DNA of 64,000 bases, from contig CBDCRK010000037.1 of the NCBI GenBank assembly GCA_965220955.1, positions 558,001 through 622,000 on the forward strand, written 5' to 3'. Origin of the DNA: CBDCRK01 sp965220955. Lineage in GTDB: Bacteria; Desulfobacterota; Binatia; Bin18; CBDCRK01. Positions within the stretch are counted from its first letter, which is position 1, and every line of letters starts with the position of its first letter. Below are positions 17,417-25,995 of this stretch, in pieces. A program made the translations under genes and the position numbers. The notes under the pieces are model-generated. The model was not told the DNA's origin, did no database searches, and saw only the letters and a list, made by a program, of their open reading frames with translations.

Positions 17417-18220
17417 ATGGCAGGAAAGCTTGATGGCAGGGTGGCAATCGTGACAGCAGGAGGAGCAGGGATTGGCGCGGCAACAGCGCGGCGCTTTGCC
17501 CAGGAAGGAGCATCCGTAGTTGTGGCTGACCTCAGCGGAAGACGGGCTGAGGCGGTGACCAGCGAAATTAACTCCGGCGGCGGCAAAGCTGTTTACCTCA
17601 AAATGGATGCAGCTGAGTCCGATGGCATTGAAGCAACCATTAAGCTGGCGCTTGACACCTATGGCCGGCTCAACATTATGTTTAACAATGCCGGCCTGGG
17701 GGAGCTTGCTCCACTGGACGAGACTTCCTTGGAAAGCTGGAATCGCACCTTGGCGGTTACTTTGACCAGCACGTTTCTGGGCATGAAGTATTGTCTGCCG
17801 ATTATGAGGCAACAAGGTCAAGGAATCATTGTTAATACTGCCTCGATTTCCGGGACCGGCGGAGATTATGGAATGTCAGCCTACAATGCGGCTAAAGCCG
17901 GGGTGATCAACCTGACTCGCTCGGCAGCCTTGGAAAATGCTCAATACAATATCCGGGTGAATTGTGTATGCCCGGGAGCCATTAACACACGGGTTGCTCA
18001 GCTCCTGGGCGGAGAAAGAGCCGAGGAGTTTCGCCGTATGCAAGCCCAGGCCCATCCTCTAGGGCGGATGGGAGAACCAGAAGAGATTGCCAATACAGTG
18101 TTATTTCTGTCCTCTGACGAATCCTCCTTTATTACTGGAGAAGCCATTGTGGTGGATGGCGGGCTAACCGCCCATACCGGTGCACCCAATATGCTGCGCA
18201 TTGTGAGAGGAGAGACCTAG
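17417..18220 (+). CDS. SDR-family oxidoreductase
   Basis: A 267-residue classical SDR. The nucleotide loop reads TAGGAGIG (residues 12-19), NNAGLG follows at about 91, and the active site is the Ser in TASISGT with YNAAK as the YxxxK motif. The C-terminal PEEIANTVLFLSSDE and VDGG segments are typical of FabG/glucose-dehydrogenase-like enzymes. It is last in the five-gene operon, 78 bases after the LLM gene. It would interconvert a hydroxyl and a keto group of a pathway intermediate. Confidence 0.92.
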   Translation: MAGKLDGRVAIVTAGGAGIGAATARRFAQEGASVVVADLSGRRAEAVTSEINSGGGKAVYLKMDAAESDGIEATIKLALDTYGRLNIMFNNAGLGELAPLDETSLESWNRTLAVTLTSTFLGMKYCLPIMRQQGQGIIVNTASISGTGGDYGMSAYNAAKAGVINLTRSAALENAQYNIRVNCVCPGAINTRVAQLLGGERAEEFRRMQAQAHPLGRMGEPEEIANTVLFLSSDESSFITGEAIVVDGGLTAHTGAPNMLRIVRGET

Positions 18221-18279
18221 GCTCTAGGGAACCCTTACCCCATCAGAGCGGTGAAATTCCTTCGATAGGGTTCCCTTTG

Positions 18280-18325
18280 TAGGAGCAACCCCCTGTGGTT
18301 GCCCTGGGGGTGGGCAGGCACGGGC
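18280..18325. repeat. Dispersed GGCAACC/GGTTGCC repeat, copy 1
   Basis: GCAACCCCCTGTGGTTGC followed by CCTGGGGGTGGGCAGGCA. It matches a second copy at 42409-42474 almost base for base, so it is a dispersed intergenic element. This copy lacks the closing GCCTGCCCC arm that is present in the other. Confidence 0.75.
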
Positions 18326-18373
18326 GCCGTGGGTTCCAACTTAAGGTATTTCACCTACAGAACAGGCATGAGT

Positions 18374-18411
18374 TCCCTCTCCCCTGGCGGGAGAGGGCCA
18401 GGGTGAGGGGG
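18374..18411. repeat. Dispersed CCCTCTCCC/GGGAGAGGG palindromic repeat, copy 1
   Basis: CCCTCTCCC, a short loop, then GGGAGAGGG, followed by CAGGGTGAGGGGG. The same design recurs at 50383-50485. This is a widespread class of bacterial intergenic palindromes. It fills part of the 366-base gap between the SDR and the third amidohydrolase, which holds no gene. Confidence 0.75.
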
Positions 18412-18586
18412 CCTAAAGGACCTCTACCATTGAGTACACCCCCCATCCCAACCTTCCCCTGCAAGGGGGGAAGGGATCTAGAGGTCCAAGACAGAAGCTA
18501 AAAGCTCCCATTTACCCTTAAGTTGGGACCCATGCACAGGGACCTCCCCCTACGGAACATCACAAAATCAGTGGATTATTTCAAAG

Positions 18587-19720
18587 TCAGTTCAGGTCGA
18601 TATGGTACAGCTTAGCAGCGTTTTCACAGACAATCTTGCGCGTGACCTCTTCAGGCACGCCAACAAAGTCCCTCTCAATTACTTTCCTGGAGTTGGGCCA
18701 GGTAGTATCAGTATGTGGGAAATCTGAGGCCCACATATAGTTATCCTCACCAAAGAACTTGTAGTTTGCCGGTCCTACCGGGTCATCTTGAAACGTTGCC
18801 CATACCTGCCGGCCAACATATTCGCTGGGCTTCATTGGCAGGGGCTCCTGTACCATGGCCCCGAACTTCTCATAAGCATGATCTAAACGGTGCACATAGT
18901 GAGCCAGCCAGCCAATATCGCTTTCGGCCGACACAATCTTGAGCCTGGGAAAGCGCTCCAAGACCCCTCCCAGAATCAGGCTGCTCAGGGATCGCTGCAC
19001 CTCGTGGATAAGATGGACAAACCGCAGGGCAGTTAGGTTGACCCGCCCACTGGAACCAGCACCCATAACCACCCGGGTATCTTCGTCCCTGCTGGTTACA
19101 ACATGAAGTGACAGCGGCAAGTCCAGTTCTTGGGCTGCCTGCCAAAAAGGATCATAGATCTCACTATAGTAGGGTCTGTCTGCTGGTGGAGCCCCCCAAA
19201 TCATCCCGCCCTTAAGGCCGAGCTTAGCGGCGCGTTCCAGTTCTGTAATGGCCTTGGGGATATCCTCCAGCGAGATCATAGCCACAGGGTGAAGACGCTG
19301 GGGATTATGCGAGCGAAACTCAGCCACCCAGTCGTTGTACACTCGAAAGCAAGCCTGCTGCAGCTCAGCATCTTTGAGTTGGAAAAGGGACAAGCCCAGG
19401 GTTGTGTAAATGACCTCAGCTTCCACTCCATCAATATCCTGGTCCTTGATCCGTTCAACCGGGTCCCAACCGCTGGGGCGAGCTGCTTCATAGCCTTTCT
19501 TTAAGTGTTCTTTAAGTTCCTCCCCACTTCTCCCGGTTGAGAAGCCGGCAGCAACAGGAAACGGCGCAATTCCTGGGGCAACAAAAGAGTACCCAGGCTT
19601 GCCTTCGTTTTTGATAACGCGGGGAGCGTGGTCCTGAAACTTCTTATCCAGCCGCTGGGTCCAAAGGTCCGGTGGCTCCGTCATATGAGAGTCAGCAGAG
19701 ATAACGCTCAGCTTTTCCAT
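18587..19720 (-). CDS. Amidohydrolase family 2 protein, third paralogue
   Basis: A 377-residue amidohydrolase-2 protein. Its motifs are ISADSHMTEPPDLW at residues 7-20 (metal Asp/His region), LSLHVVTSRDED mid-protein, ESDIGWLAHYVHRLDHAYEK, and the catalytic Asp motif MWASDFPHTDTTWP. It resembles the first paralogue (95-1204) in length and layout more than the second. The start is preceded by AGGAGAAG. It is a single gene flanked by repeats and the methyltransferase pseudogene. It could be a hydrolase or a decarboxylase. Confidence 0.9.
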   Translation of the reverse strand: MEKLSVISADSHMTEPPDLWTQRLDKKFQDHAPRVIKNEGKPGYSFVAPGIAPFPVAAGFSTGRSGEELKEHLKKGYEAARPSGWDPVERIKDQDIDGVEAEVIYTTLGLSLFQLKDAELQQACFRVYNDWVAEFRSHNPQRLHPVAMISLEDIPKAITELERAAKLGLKGGMIWGAPPADRPYYSEIYDPFWQAAQELDLPLSLHVVTSRDEDTRVVMGAGSSGRVNLTALRFVHLIHEVQRSLSSLILGGVLERFPRLKIVSAESDIGWLAHYVHRLDHAYEKFGAMVQEPLPMKPSEYVGRQVWATFQDDPVGPANYKFFGEDNYMWASDFPHTDTTWPNSRKVIERDFVGVPEEVTRKIVCENAAKLYHIDLN

Positions 19721-19904
19721 CTTGTCTTCTCCTTAGTCGATGCTGTGGAGTTCTATAGGTACCTGTATATCAGCTTAAGCTCAGGAATTGTAGAGAAATA
19801 AGAAAAAATGATACAATGCCAAAAGGAGAAGGAAAGGTACCCTTTACAGTAGAAGAATTTCGCGATCTTGTTCACATTTTGGAGCAGAGACCCGAGAGGA
19901 CACT

Positions 19905-20564
19905 GTGAAAAAACTGCCTGCATTAATCCTGGCGCTCGCCGCTTTACTCTTGGTCTGGTCTATGGCTGCAACGGCAGTCAAGGCGCAGTCGCCCGCAAGT
20001 AGTGAAGAGCTGGATGCCCGAGTCCAAGGTTTCCTTGATTCTATGAGAGACCGTTGGCGCGATCTCAACGTGCCTTACCAGGATGGATAGGTCCTCTACA
20101 ACCTGATTGTTAATAACAACTATAAACAGGCTCTGGAAATCGGTACTTCCACCGGACACTCAGCAATCTGGATTGCCTGGGCCTTAAGCAAAACCGGCGG
20201 CAAGCTAATCACCATCGAGATTGATGAAGACCGCTATAAGACGGCCCTGGAGAACTTCAAACAGGCGGGGGTATCCCAGTATATCGATGCCCGCCTTGCC
20301 AATGCCCATACCTTAGTCAAGGAGTTGCCAGGCCCCTTTGATTTTGTTTTTTCTGACGCAGACAAGGATTGGTATACCCAATATTTCCAGGATACTGAGG
20401 CTAAGCTAATAGTGGGTGGATGTTTTACAGCGCATAATGTGCTGAATGGATTTGCCGGCGCTGAAAGATTCGTGGACTATGTGAAAAAGCAAACAAACTA
20501 TACAACCACCATAGAGCGCACTAGCAGCTCGGGCATTTCGCTTAGCTGTAAAACGCCCAACTGA
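19905..20564 (+). pseudogene. Exported SAM-dependent O-methyltransferase with in-frame amber codon
   Basis: Starting from GTG at 19905 (AGAGGA upstream) the frame encodes a signal peptide (LALAALLLVWSMAATAVKA), then an O-methyltransferase of class I: ALEIGTSTGHSAIWIAWAL (SAM motif I), ITIEIDEDRY and FDFVFSDADKDWY. A single TAG at 20088-20090, between YQDG and VLYNLIVNN, interrupts it; reading on in the same frame restores 158 conserved residues to the true stop at 20564. The simplest reading is a C-to-T nonsense change of a Gln codon, making a recent pseudogene. Readthrough or sequence error cannot be excluded. A signal peptide on a SAM enzyme is unusual. Confidence 0.8.
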
Positions 20565-20682
20565 TCTGCGCTCTTTGATTCCAAGCTATGTCCGCCACCT
20601 AGATCGAACCACAGAGGATTGGTATACCAGAGCATGGCCACAGAAGTCTTTGACCCAACGAGCAGGCTGCTCCCGTTCGCTC

Positions 20683-20753
20683 TGTCATTCCTGCACAAGC
20701 GGGAATCCAGAAATGCGCTGGGCAGTAGATTCCTGCTTTCGCAGGAATGACAC
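20683..20753. repeat. Dispersed TCATTCCTGC...GCAGGAATGA inverted repeat
   Basis: TGTCATTCCTGCACAAGC GGGAATCCAG on the left is mirrored by ATTCCTGCTTTCGCAGGAATGACAC on the right. This is the familiar GTCATTCCCGC/GCGGGAATGAC type of MITE-like bacterial repeat. It lies in the 247-base gap between two methyltransferase genes. Confidence 0.8.
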
Positions 20754-20811
20754 AAGAAGGTGAGATTGATCCCTGCCACTACTCCCTTGAGGAGAAAGGA
20801 GCGCTCCTGAG

Positions 20812-21357
20812 ATGTCACTTCCCCCTATGGTTGACCCATTTGCTAATATCCTGACCACTACTAATGCCCACCGTGCCCGTCACAGCTGCGGGGCCTACCC
20901 CTATGATAAGGGTAGCCTCCTCGGGGTTGTTGCTGCAGCGGTCAATGCTCAGCGTATTGTCGAGGTGGGTACAGCGTTCGGTTATAGCGCCCTTTGGCTT
21001 GCTCATGGTGCCCGCAACGCGCAGATTGACACTATTGAGTTCGACCCTGAGCACGTTCAGATCGCACGCCAGCATTTTGCTGACCACAAAGTGGGCGACC
21101 GCATCCATGTGCATCAAGGTGACGCGATTACAGTTCTCGATAGCCTTGACACCAATGCCTACGACCTTGCGTTCTTCGACGGGTTCGAGCCTAGCCCCCA
21201 GTTGATCGAGGGTCTCCGCCGTCGGCTGCGGACAGGCGGCGTTTTGGTGTGTGCCAACCTGACGCTTGGCAGCCCCGATGCCAGCCGTCCCCTTGCTGAT
21301 CCAGAGGCCTGGATGACACACTCTCTGGGCGAGACCGCAATTGCTGTCAAGCGCTGA
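20812..21357 (+). CDS. Class I SAM-dependent O-methyltransferase
   Basis: A 181-residue cytoplasmic methyltransferase. The SAM motif I reads RIVEVGTAFGYSALWLA, followed by IDTIEFDPEHV (motif II acidic residue), RIHVHQGDAI and YDLAFFDG. The fold is that of the catechol O-methyltransferase-like family (Methyltransf_3/24). It has no signal peptide and is not a copy of the broken methyltransferase upstream, although both belong to the same superfamily. The start is preceded by GAGGAGAAAGGAG further upstream at a long spacing, so the start is slightly uncertain. Acceptor unknown. Confidence 0.88.
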   Translation: MSLPPMVDPFANILTTTNAHRARHSCGAYPYDKGSLLGVVAAAVNAQRIVEVGTAFGYSALWLAHGARNAQIDTIEFDPEHVQIARQHFADHKVGDRIHVHQGDAITVLDSLDTNAYDLAFFDGFEPSPQLIEGLRRRLRTGGVLVCANLTLGSPDASRPLADPEAWMTHSLGETAIAVKR

Positions 21358-21399
21358 TCACCCAGAGGAAGTGGTGAAGCCGTCCCCAACCGACGAGCC

Positions 21400-21801
21400 C
21401 TAGAGGGGACGATGCTGAGTTCCGGCACCCGGCGTAATGAACATCACAGTACTGGGTTCTCGGACCTTGGCTGTATGCCAAGTGCCACGTGGGACAATAC
21501 CATAGGTTCCCGAACTCAGTTCTACCACCCGTTCACCGTTCCCTTCCTCAAGAGTAAAGTCGACCTTGCCCGACACAAGAAAAACAATCTCGTCTCCCGC
21601 CGGATGAACTTCCCAAGTATCCCAGTTTTCGGTCCAGTGATTAGCGGTCATAAGCCGCGTCCCCTCGCCGACCGCGTCATCCCTATTACCACTCATCACC
21701 TCTTCCCAGAACGTCTCAGTCACTTCAATGAGGTTGGCTGTACCTCCATCCTTAAGGGATACATAGGTGCTGACAGGGTCGAACCCAGATTGCCTAGCCA
21801 T
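21400..21801 (-). CDS. Cupin domain-containing protein
   Basis: A 133-residue single cupin. The first motif is reduced (NWDTWEVHPAGDEIVFLVSG, with His and Glu), and the second reads GTYGIVPRGTWHTAKV with a His. The fold is clear, but with few metal ligands the metal may be weakly bound or absent. A good AAAGGAGAG site precedes the ATG at 21801. It converges with the methyltransferase gene. Likely a small-molecule binding or isomerase protein; no substrate can be assigned. Confidence 0.83.
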   Translation of the reverse strand: MARQSGFDPVSTYVSLKDGGTANLIEVTETFWEEVMSGNRDDAVGEGTRLMTANHWTENWDTWEVHPAGDEIVFLVSGKVDFTLEEGNGERVVELSSGTYGIVPRGTWHTAKVREPSTVMFITPGAGTQHRPL

Positions 21802-21954
21802 AAAGCTCTCCTTTCAGTAACGTCAGTAACAATAATTGATGAAACTATGCGCAGAGGCAGCTCGGAGTTAGGTTCTTATGCTGTGTACCGCGGCTGAACC
21901 GCACGTAATTGTAAAGAGAAGACAATTGGGGATGAAAGATTTATATTATTTAAT

Positions 21955-22191
21955 ATGGAGTTCCTGGCAGGCGAGTACTCTATTGCCGACATGGCTTCGT
22001 GGCCGTGGGTTGTGGCCTATGAGAGAAGGGGCCAGGATCTTAACGAGTTCCCCAATCTTAAGCGCTGGTTCGAAACTATAAAGGCCCGGCCAGCGGTTGA
22101 GAGGGGGTTCGCCGTCGGCCAGGAGCTAAGGCAAGAGATGAGCGACGATGCCAAGAAGATCCTCTTTGGTCAGCGGGCGCGTCAGCGCTAA
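21955..22191 (+). pseudogene. Glutathione S-transferase C-terminal fragment
   Basis: The 78 residues match only the C-terminal helical domain of a GST of the YghU/Ure2p-like type: FLAGEYSIADMASWPWV, then FPNLKRWFETIKARPAV and the family's charged tail. The N-terminal thioredoxin domain, with the glutathione site, is absent and no frame upstream supplies it, so this is a 5'-truncated relic. Its stop overlaps by four bases the end of the convergent FAD oxidoreductase gene. Bases 21802-21954 upstream hold no recognisable gene. Confidence 0.8.
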
Positions 22192-23339
22192 CTGAATCTC
22201 TCCAGACGATAAGGGCTTAACAGGTCAACTGTTGTGCCCTCAACAATTTCGATGGCGCTGAGCTCGCCAACAAGTGGCGCCAAGGTCACGCCGCTGTGCA
22301 TCACGGCAATGTACACATTGGGTACAGTTTGGCTAAACCCCAAGACCGGCAGTCCGTCCAGGGGCATAGGACGGTAACCGACCGGAACCGGAATTGCCTG
22401 CGCTTCTGCAAGGGCGGGTATATAATGGGTGGCACGCGCGAGCAGATCATGGGCATGGGCCTGAGAATCGTTGCGAGCTAGACTCTCCTGTGTGCCCTCA
22501 CCAATCATGACCGTACCATTGCAGCCCTGGCGCGCATGGATTCCTGGGCGGCCGGTATCCAACGGCGGAGTGTTGAGAACGGCAATGGTTTTGAAGATGG
22601 GCGGACGTGGGTCAGTCCGAACAACCACTCCAGGACTATCTTGTTGAGGGATCTCTATCCCCAGCCTAGTTGCTAACCGGGTTGTTCCTACTCCAGCCGC
22701 CAGTACAACTACATCACAGGGGACCTCACCGTGTGTTGTTCGCACGGCTTTGGCCTCGGGCTTTCCGGCCCTACCCTCCTCCATAACGAAGCCACTGACT
22801 GGCGTGTTGCTCTGGATTATTCCACCGTTTGCCTGAACATGCCGGAGACACGCAGGGATCACCTTGAGTGGGTCCACATGGCCTTCGTCCGGGCTCCAAG
22901 CGCCCGCTATGAAGGGGTCCAGGTGAATCCCGGGTTCCAGCTGGCGAAATTTGGTTTCGTTAAGCAGCCGGCTGTTGTAGCCACGACTCTGCAGAAGCTT
23001 GACCCCATGGCGCAGCACCGCGGCGTCTTCGGCCGTGGCGGCCCAACGGAGCTCACCACCCCAGCGAAGATCAATGTCAGCTTGCAGGTGACGTGCAAAT
23101 CGGTCCCACATATGTAAGGAACGGCGATTGAAATCATGATAGAAGGCCGGCTCTTTCCCCAATGAAGCATTAATCCAGGCAAATGAGTGGCCGGACGCTC
23201 CAGTTCCTGGTTGCGAGTGGTCGAGTACAGTGAGGTTAACGGTACAACGTGACACATGAAAAGCAATGGACGCGCCAACAATGCCCGCACCAATCACAAC
23301 AATCCGAGGTCTTCCGTTGTGACTAGCAAATCGCTCCAT
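22188..23339 (-). CDS. FAD-dependent oxidoreductase (DAO/glycine oxidase family)
   Basis: A 383-residue flavoprotein of the D-amino-acid/glycine oxidase family. The Rossmann FAD motif IVVIGAGIVGASIA lies at residues 13-26, followed by SGHSFAWINAS, CDVVVLAAGVGTTRLA mid-protein and the terminal VYIAVMHSGVTLAPLVGELSA FAD-binding segment. Such enzymes oxidise C-N bonds of amino acids or amines. No strong ribosome site precedes the ATG. It lies just upstream (same strand) of nothing, with an SDR gene 77 bases behind its start on the same strand, so the two may be co-transcribed. Confidence 0.88.
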   Translation of the reverse strand: MERFASHNGRPRIVVIGAGIVGASIAFHVSRCTVNLTVLDHSQPGTGASGHSFAWINASLGKEPAFYHDFNRRSLHMWDRFARHLQADIDLRWGGELRWAATAEDAAVLRHGVKLLQSRGYNSRLLNETKFRQLEPGIHLDPFIAGAWSPDEGHVDPLKVIPACLRHVQANGGIIQSNTPVSGFVMEEGRAGKPEAKAVRTTHGEVPCDVVVLAAGVGTTRLATRLGIEIPQQDSPGVVVRTDPRPPIFKTIAVLNTPPLDTGRPGIHARQGCNGTVMIGEGTQESLARNDSQAHAHDLLARATHYIPALAEAQAIPVPVGYRPMPLDGLPVLGFSQTVPNVYIAVMHSGVTLAPLVGELSAIEIVEGTTVDLLSPYRLERFS

Positions 23340-23416
23340 ACTCTACCAACAAGGCGGCGTTTCTTACCATCCAGAAGCGACCTAACGGTCGGCAGGACGG
23401 AAAAACCCGATTGGGC

Positions 23417-24118
23417 TTACCACTCTTCTCCGAAGGGCCGCAGCTCCACGTCAAAGGACCAGCCAGAGCGATCCTGATGGACTATATGCCAGATGGTATC
23501 GGCAATGGCCGTGGGCTTGATAAAGAAATCATCCGGCTTGTCGCTAAACGCTTTGCGCGTCCAGGGAACATCAATAACCGCATCAATAACAACGTAGGCA
23601 ACATGGACACCCTGGGGTCCCAGGGTTCGCGCCATAGACTGAGCCAGAATACGCTGGGCGGCTTTGGTTGGCGCGAAGCCAGAGAATCGAGGTCTCCCTC
23701 GTAGCGCAGAGGTATTGCCTGTTGCAATAATGGCGCCCTGCCCCGCTTCAATCATGACCGGCGCAACAGCGCGTGATAGGTAAAGGAGCCCCATGGTGTT
23801 GACCTGAAAGTTGCTTTCTAGGTCGGCGGGCTCAATTTCCAGAAAAGTGCCAAAGGAACCCCTGACAGCGTTGTGGATTAGGACAGCCGGTGGGCCCAGG
23901 TCTTTTTTGATAGCGGCCACAATAGAGTTGACCGCAGCTTCATCCGAGACATCACAGACATAGCCAGAGGTCAGGGAAATCTCTTTCTCCAAACTCATCA
24001 GCCGCTCCTGGTTGCGGGCAAGCATGGCGACTCGGTAGCCACCCTCAGCAAAGCGGCGGCTTAAGGCTGCGCCGGTTCCTGGTCCAACACCGGTCACAAT
24101 ACAGACAGGCTCTGCCAT
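23417..24118 (-). CDS. SDR-family protein with altered YxxxK motif
   Basis: A 233-residue short-chain dehydrogenase-like protein. The cofactor loop is TGVGPGTGAALS (residues 9-20). The usual NNAG is HNAV, and the active-site Tyr-x-x-x-Lys reads FAPTK, with Phe in place of Tyr. The same substitution occurs in a subgroup of SDRs (with PGTG loops), so it may be genuine rather than decay. The catalytic mechanism must then differ, or the protein may be non-catalytic. The ATG follows GGGAGG. It is the first gene of a probable pair with the FAD oxidoreductase. Confidence 0.85.
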   Translation of the reverse strand: MAEPVCIVTGVGPGTGAALSRRFAEGGYRVAMLARNQERLMSLEKEISLTSGYVCDVSDEAAVNSIVAAIKKDLGPPAVLIHNAVRGSFGTFLEIEPADLESNFQVNTMGLLYLSRAVAPVMIEAGQGAIIATGNTSALRGRPRFSGFAPTKAAQRILAQSMARTLGPQGVHVAYVVIDAVIDVPWTRKAFSDKPDDFFIKPTAIADTIWHIVHQDRSGWSFDVELRPFGEEW

Positions 24119-24216
24119 TTCATTCCTCCCTTGCGAGTCAGTCGAATAATAGCTTCCTCTTTACCATACAAAACCTATCCTGGCACCTTCTGGGGTTAGA
24201 TCCAGCAGAAACGACC

Positions 24217-24432
24217 TCAAACCTGAGACGGTTCCTCCTCCAGCACTACAATTTCATGAGGAAAAACAAGAACCTCCATGCCATTGTCCCAGTCAACAAA
24301 CACCAGGCGGCGGCCCAGGTTGTCGGTCTCGTAGCAGAGCGTGCCATAGGTGTCCCGCGGCAGAATACCTTCTACCGTGTCCAACTGACGCAGTGTACGG
24401 CAACGTACCCCAGAGCGTGAACGATCAATCAT
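24217..24432 (-). CDS. Small conserved hypothetical protein, beta-rich
   Basis: A 71-residue protein with no assigned function. It contains CRTLRQLDTVEGILPRDTYG, RRLVFVDWDNGMEVLVFPHE and an acidic tail. The strand pattern suggests a small SH3-like barrel. I recall similar short proteins as conserved hypotheticals in several uncultured lineages, but cannot name a family. A good GAGGAAGG site precedes the ATG, supporting expression. It is a single gene; the following 460 bases hold no gene. Confidence 0.65.
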   Translation of the reverse strand: MIDRSRSGVRCRTLRQLDTVEGILPRDTYGTLCYETDNLGRRLVFVDWDNGMEVLVFPHEIVVLEEEPSQV

Positions 24433-24894
24433 AATCCTTCCTCTTGTTTTGAGTTTTTCCTTGGTGTTAGCGGATTAGGTATTTCCCGGTTCTCTGATAC
24501 CTGCCGCAAATACTACTATATATAGACAACACAAGATATAATAGCGCAATATATAGTGCAGAAATACGAGTTTTATGAGAGATATTAAAAAGCCATTTTC
24601 TCTGCGTTCCTCCTCTTTTGGGAAATCTCCCGGTAGATCTTTGTGGAGTCATTAAAGCGGGGCCAAGCCACGATTGATCTGTCCCAAAATTAAAAGCTGT
24701 CTTTGCCTTCTCCAGCGATTTGGGCTTGATTGTCCGTTCACCGGGGCGACCCCCCGTCTGAGCTTGGTCGAAGGGTGAACAGGGCCACTGGCATGTTACT
24801 TTATGAAACGCAAATGGGTATCAGGAGCCCTTTACAATAATCGCTCCTAAGGAAATATTGAGAGCCTGTACAATCAACGCCAAGGAGAAAAAGA
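24433..24894. other. Gene-free AT-rich stretch with one repeat
   Basis: This 462-base gap shows no plausible coding frame. It contains the inverted repeat at 24736-24780 and several TATATA-rich segments near 24515-24560. It must include the promoter of the epoxide hydrolase gene, but no -35/-10 pair stands out. Confidence 0.6.
24736..24780. repeat. GTTCACC...GGGTGAAC inverted repeat
   Basis: GTTCACC at the left and GGGTGAAC at the right, with CTGAGCTTGGTCGAA inside. This is a variant of the widespread GTTCACCCTGAGC...TCGAAGGGTGAAC class of dispersed bacterial repeats; a related longer element lies at 42217-42314. Confidence 0.7.
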
Positions 24895-25851
24895 ATGAAG
24901 CAGCGTAATTTCCAAATAATCGAGACCAATGGTGTCCGTTTGCGCACGGTGGTGGAAGGCAAAGGCCCCCTGGTTATTCTCCTGCACGGCTTCCCACAGT
25001 GTTGGTATCTATGGCGGCATCAGATCGACTCTCTGGTGGAGGCTGGCTTTCAGGTTGCCGTTCCGGATCAGCGGGGTTACGGTGGTAGTGACCGACCTGA
25101 GCCAATTGAGTCCTACAATATTGTTAACCTGACTCATGACGTTGTTGGACTGGCTGACGCCCTGGGCCATGAGCAGTTTTTTGTTGTTGGCCATGACTGG
25201 GGTGCACCGGTGGCCTGGCACACGGCGCTTCTGTACCCTAAGCGGGTGAAAGCGGTAATGGGTATGAGCGTGCCCTACGTCCGCGGGCGCGCCGGCGTTA
25301 TGACCCGCCAAGAGAACTTTGGAGATAACTTCTGGTACATTGTCTACTTCCAGCAGCCTGGAGTAGCCGAGGCTGAACTCGAAGCCAATATCCGCAAGTC
25401 GCTACGGATGACCTACTTTGTAGCCTCTGGTGATGCGCCCGAGGGACTGTGGCTGGTACAGAAACCAGCCACAGCAAAGTTCCTTGATGGACTGATCGAT
25501 CCCGAGACATTGCCGGCATGGTTGACTGAAGAGGATCTTGACTACTATGTGGCTCAGTACCAGCAGAGTGGCTTCCGCGGGCCGCTGAATTGGTATCGCA
25601 ATATCGACCGGAATGTAGAGATCACCCCAGAGCTTGAGACCGCAAAGATTGAGAGGCCCTCCTTTTTCATCGCCGGATCGAAAGACCCAGTGCTATCCTT
25701 TGGGGGAGGCGGCTGGGTAGACCTGATGGATAGTTGGGTAACGGACATGCGCGGCAAGGTTATCATTGACGGGGCTGGGCACTGGGTACAAATGGAACGG
25801 CCGGCGGCGGTCAACGAGGCGCTCTTGGGATTTCTCAAGACAGTGGCTTGA
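24895..25851 (+). CDS. Alpha/beta hydrolase, epoxide hydrolase-like
   Basis: A 318-residue hydrolase of the epoxide hydrolase/haloalkane dehalogenase type. The oxyanion HGxP motif is HGFPQCWYLW, and DQRGYGGSDRP follows. The nucleophile elbow is GHDWGAPVAWH with an Asp nucleophile. The late acid lies near FFIAGSKDPVLS and the His in GAGHWVQMERP. A nucleophilic Asp with HGFP is the signature of epoxide hydrolases. The ATG is preceded by AAGGAGAAAAAG. It is a single gene upstream of an F420-type oxidoreductase on the same strand, separated by 144 bases. Confidence 0.9.
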   Translation: MKQRNFQIIETNGVRLRTVVEGKGPLVILLHGFPQCWYLWRHQIDSLVEAGFQVAVPDQRGYGGSDRPEPIESYNIVNLTHDVVGLADALGHEQFFVVGHDWGAPVAWHTALLYPKRVKAVMGMSVPYVRGRAGVMTRQENFGDNFWYIVYFQQPGVAEAELEANIRKSLRMTYFVASGDAPEGLWLVQKPATAKFLDGLIDPETLPAWLTEEDLDYYVAQYQQSGFRGPLNWYRNIDRNVEITPELETAKIERPSFFIAGSKDPVLSFGGGGWVDLMDSWVTDMRGKVIIDGAGHWVQMERPAAVNEALLGFLKTVA

Positions 25852-25995
25852 GGATCAGAGGAAATTGAGGAAGCTTCCAGTCTTGTGCCCCAATTATCTG
25901 CAGTTAAACTTGGGCATGAGTTCGGTGAAAATCCCTATGGATTGTAGTCTTCCCAGGTGAGAAATTACGCACAATCCTCAATTAAGGAGGGCACT

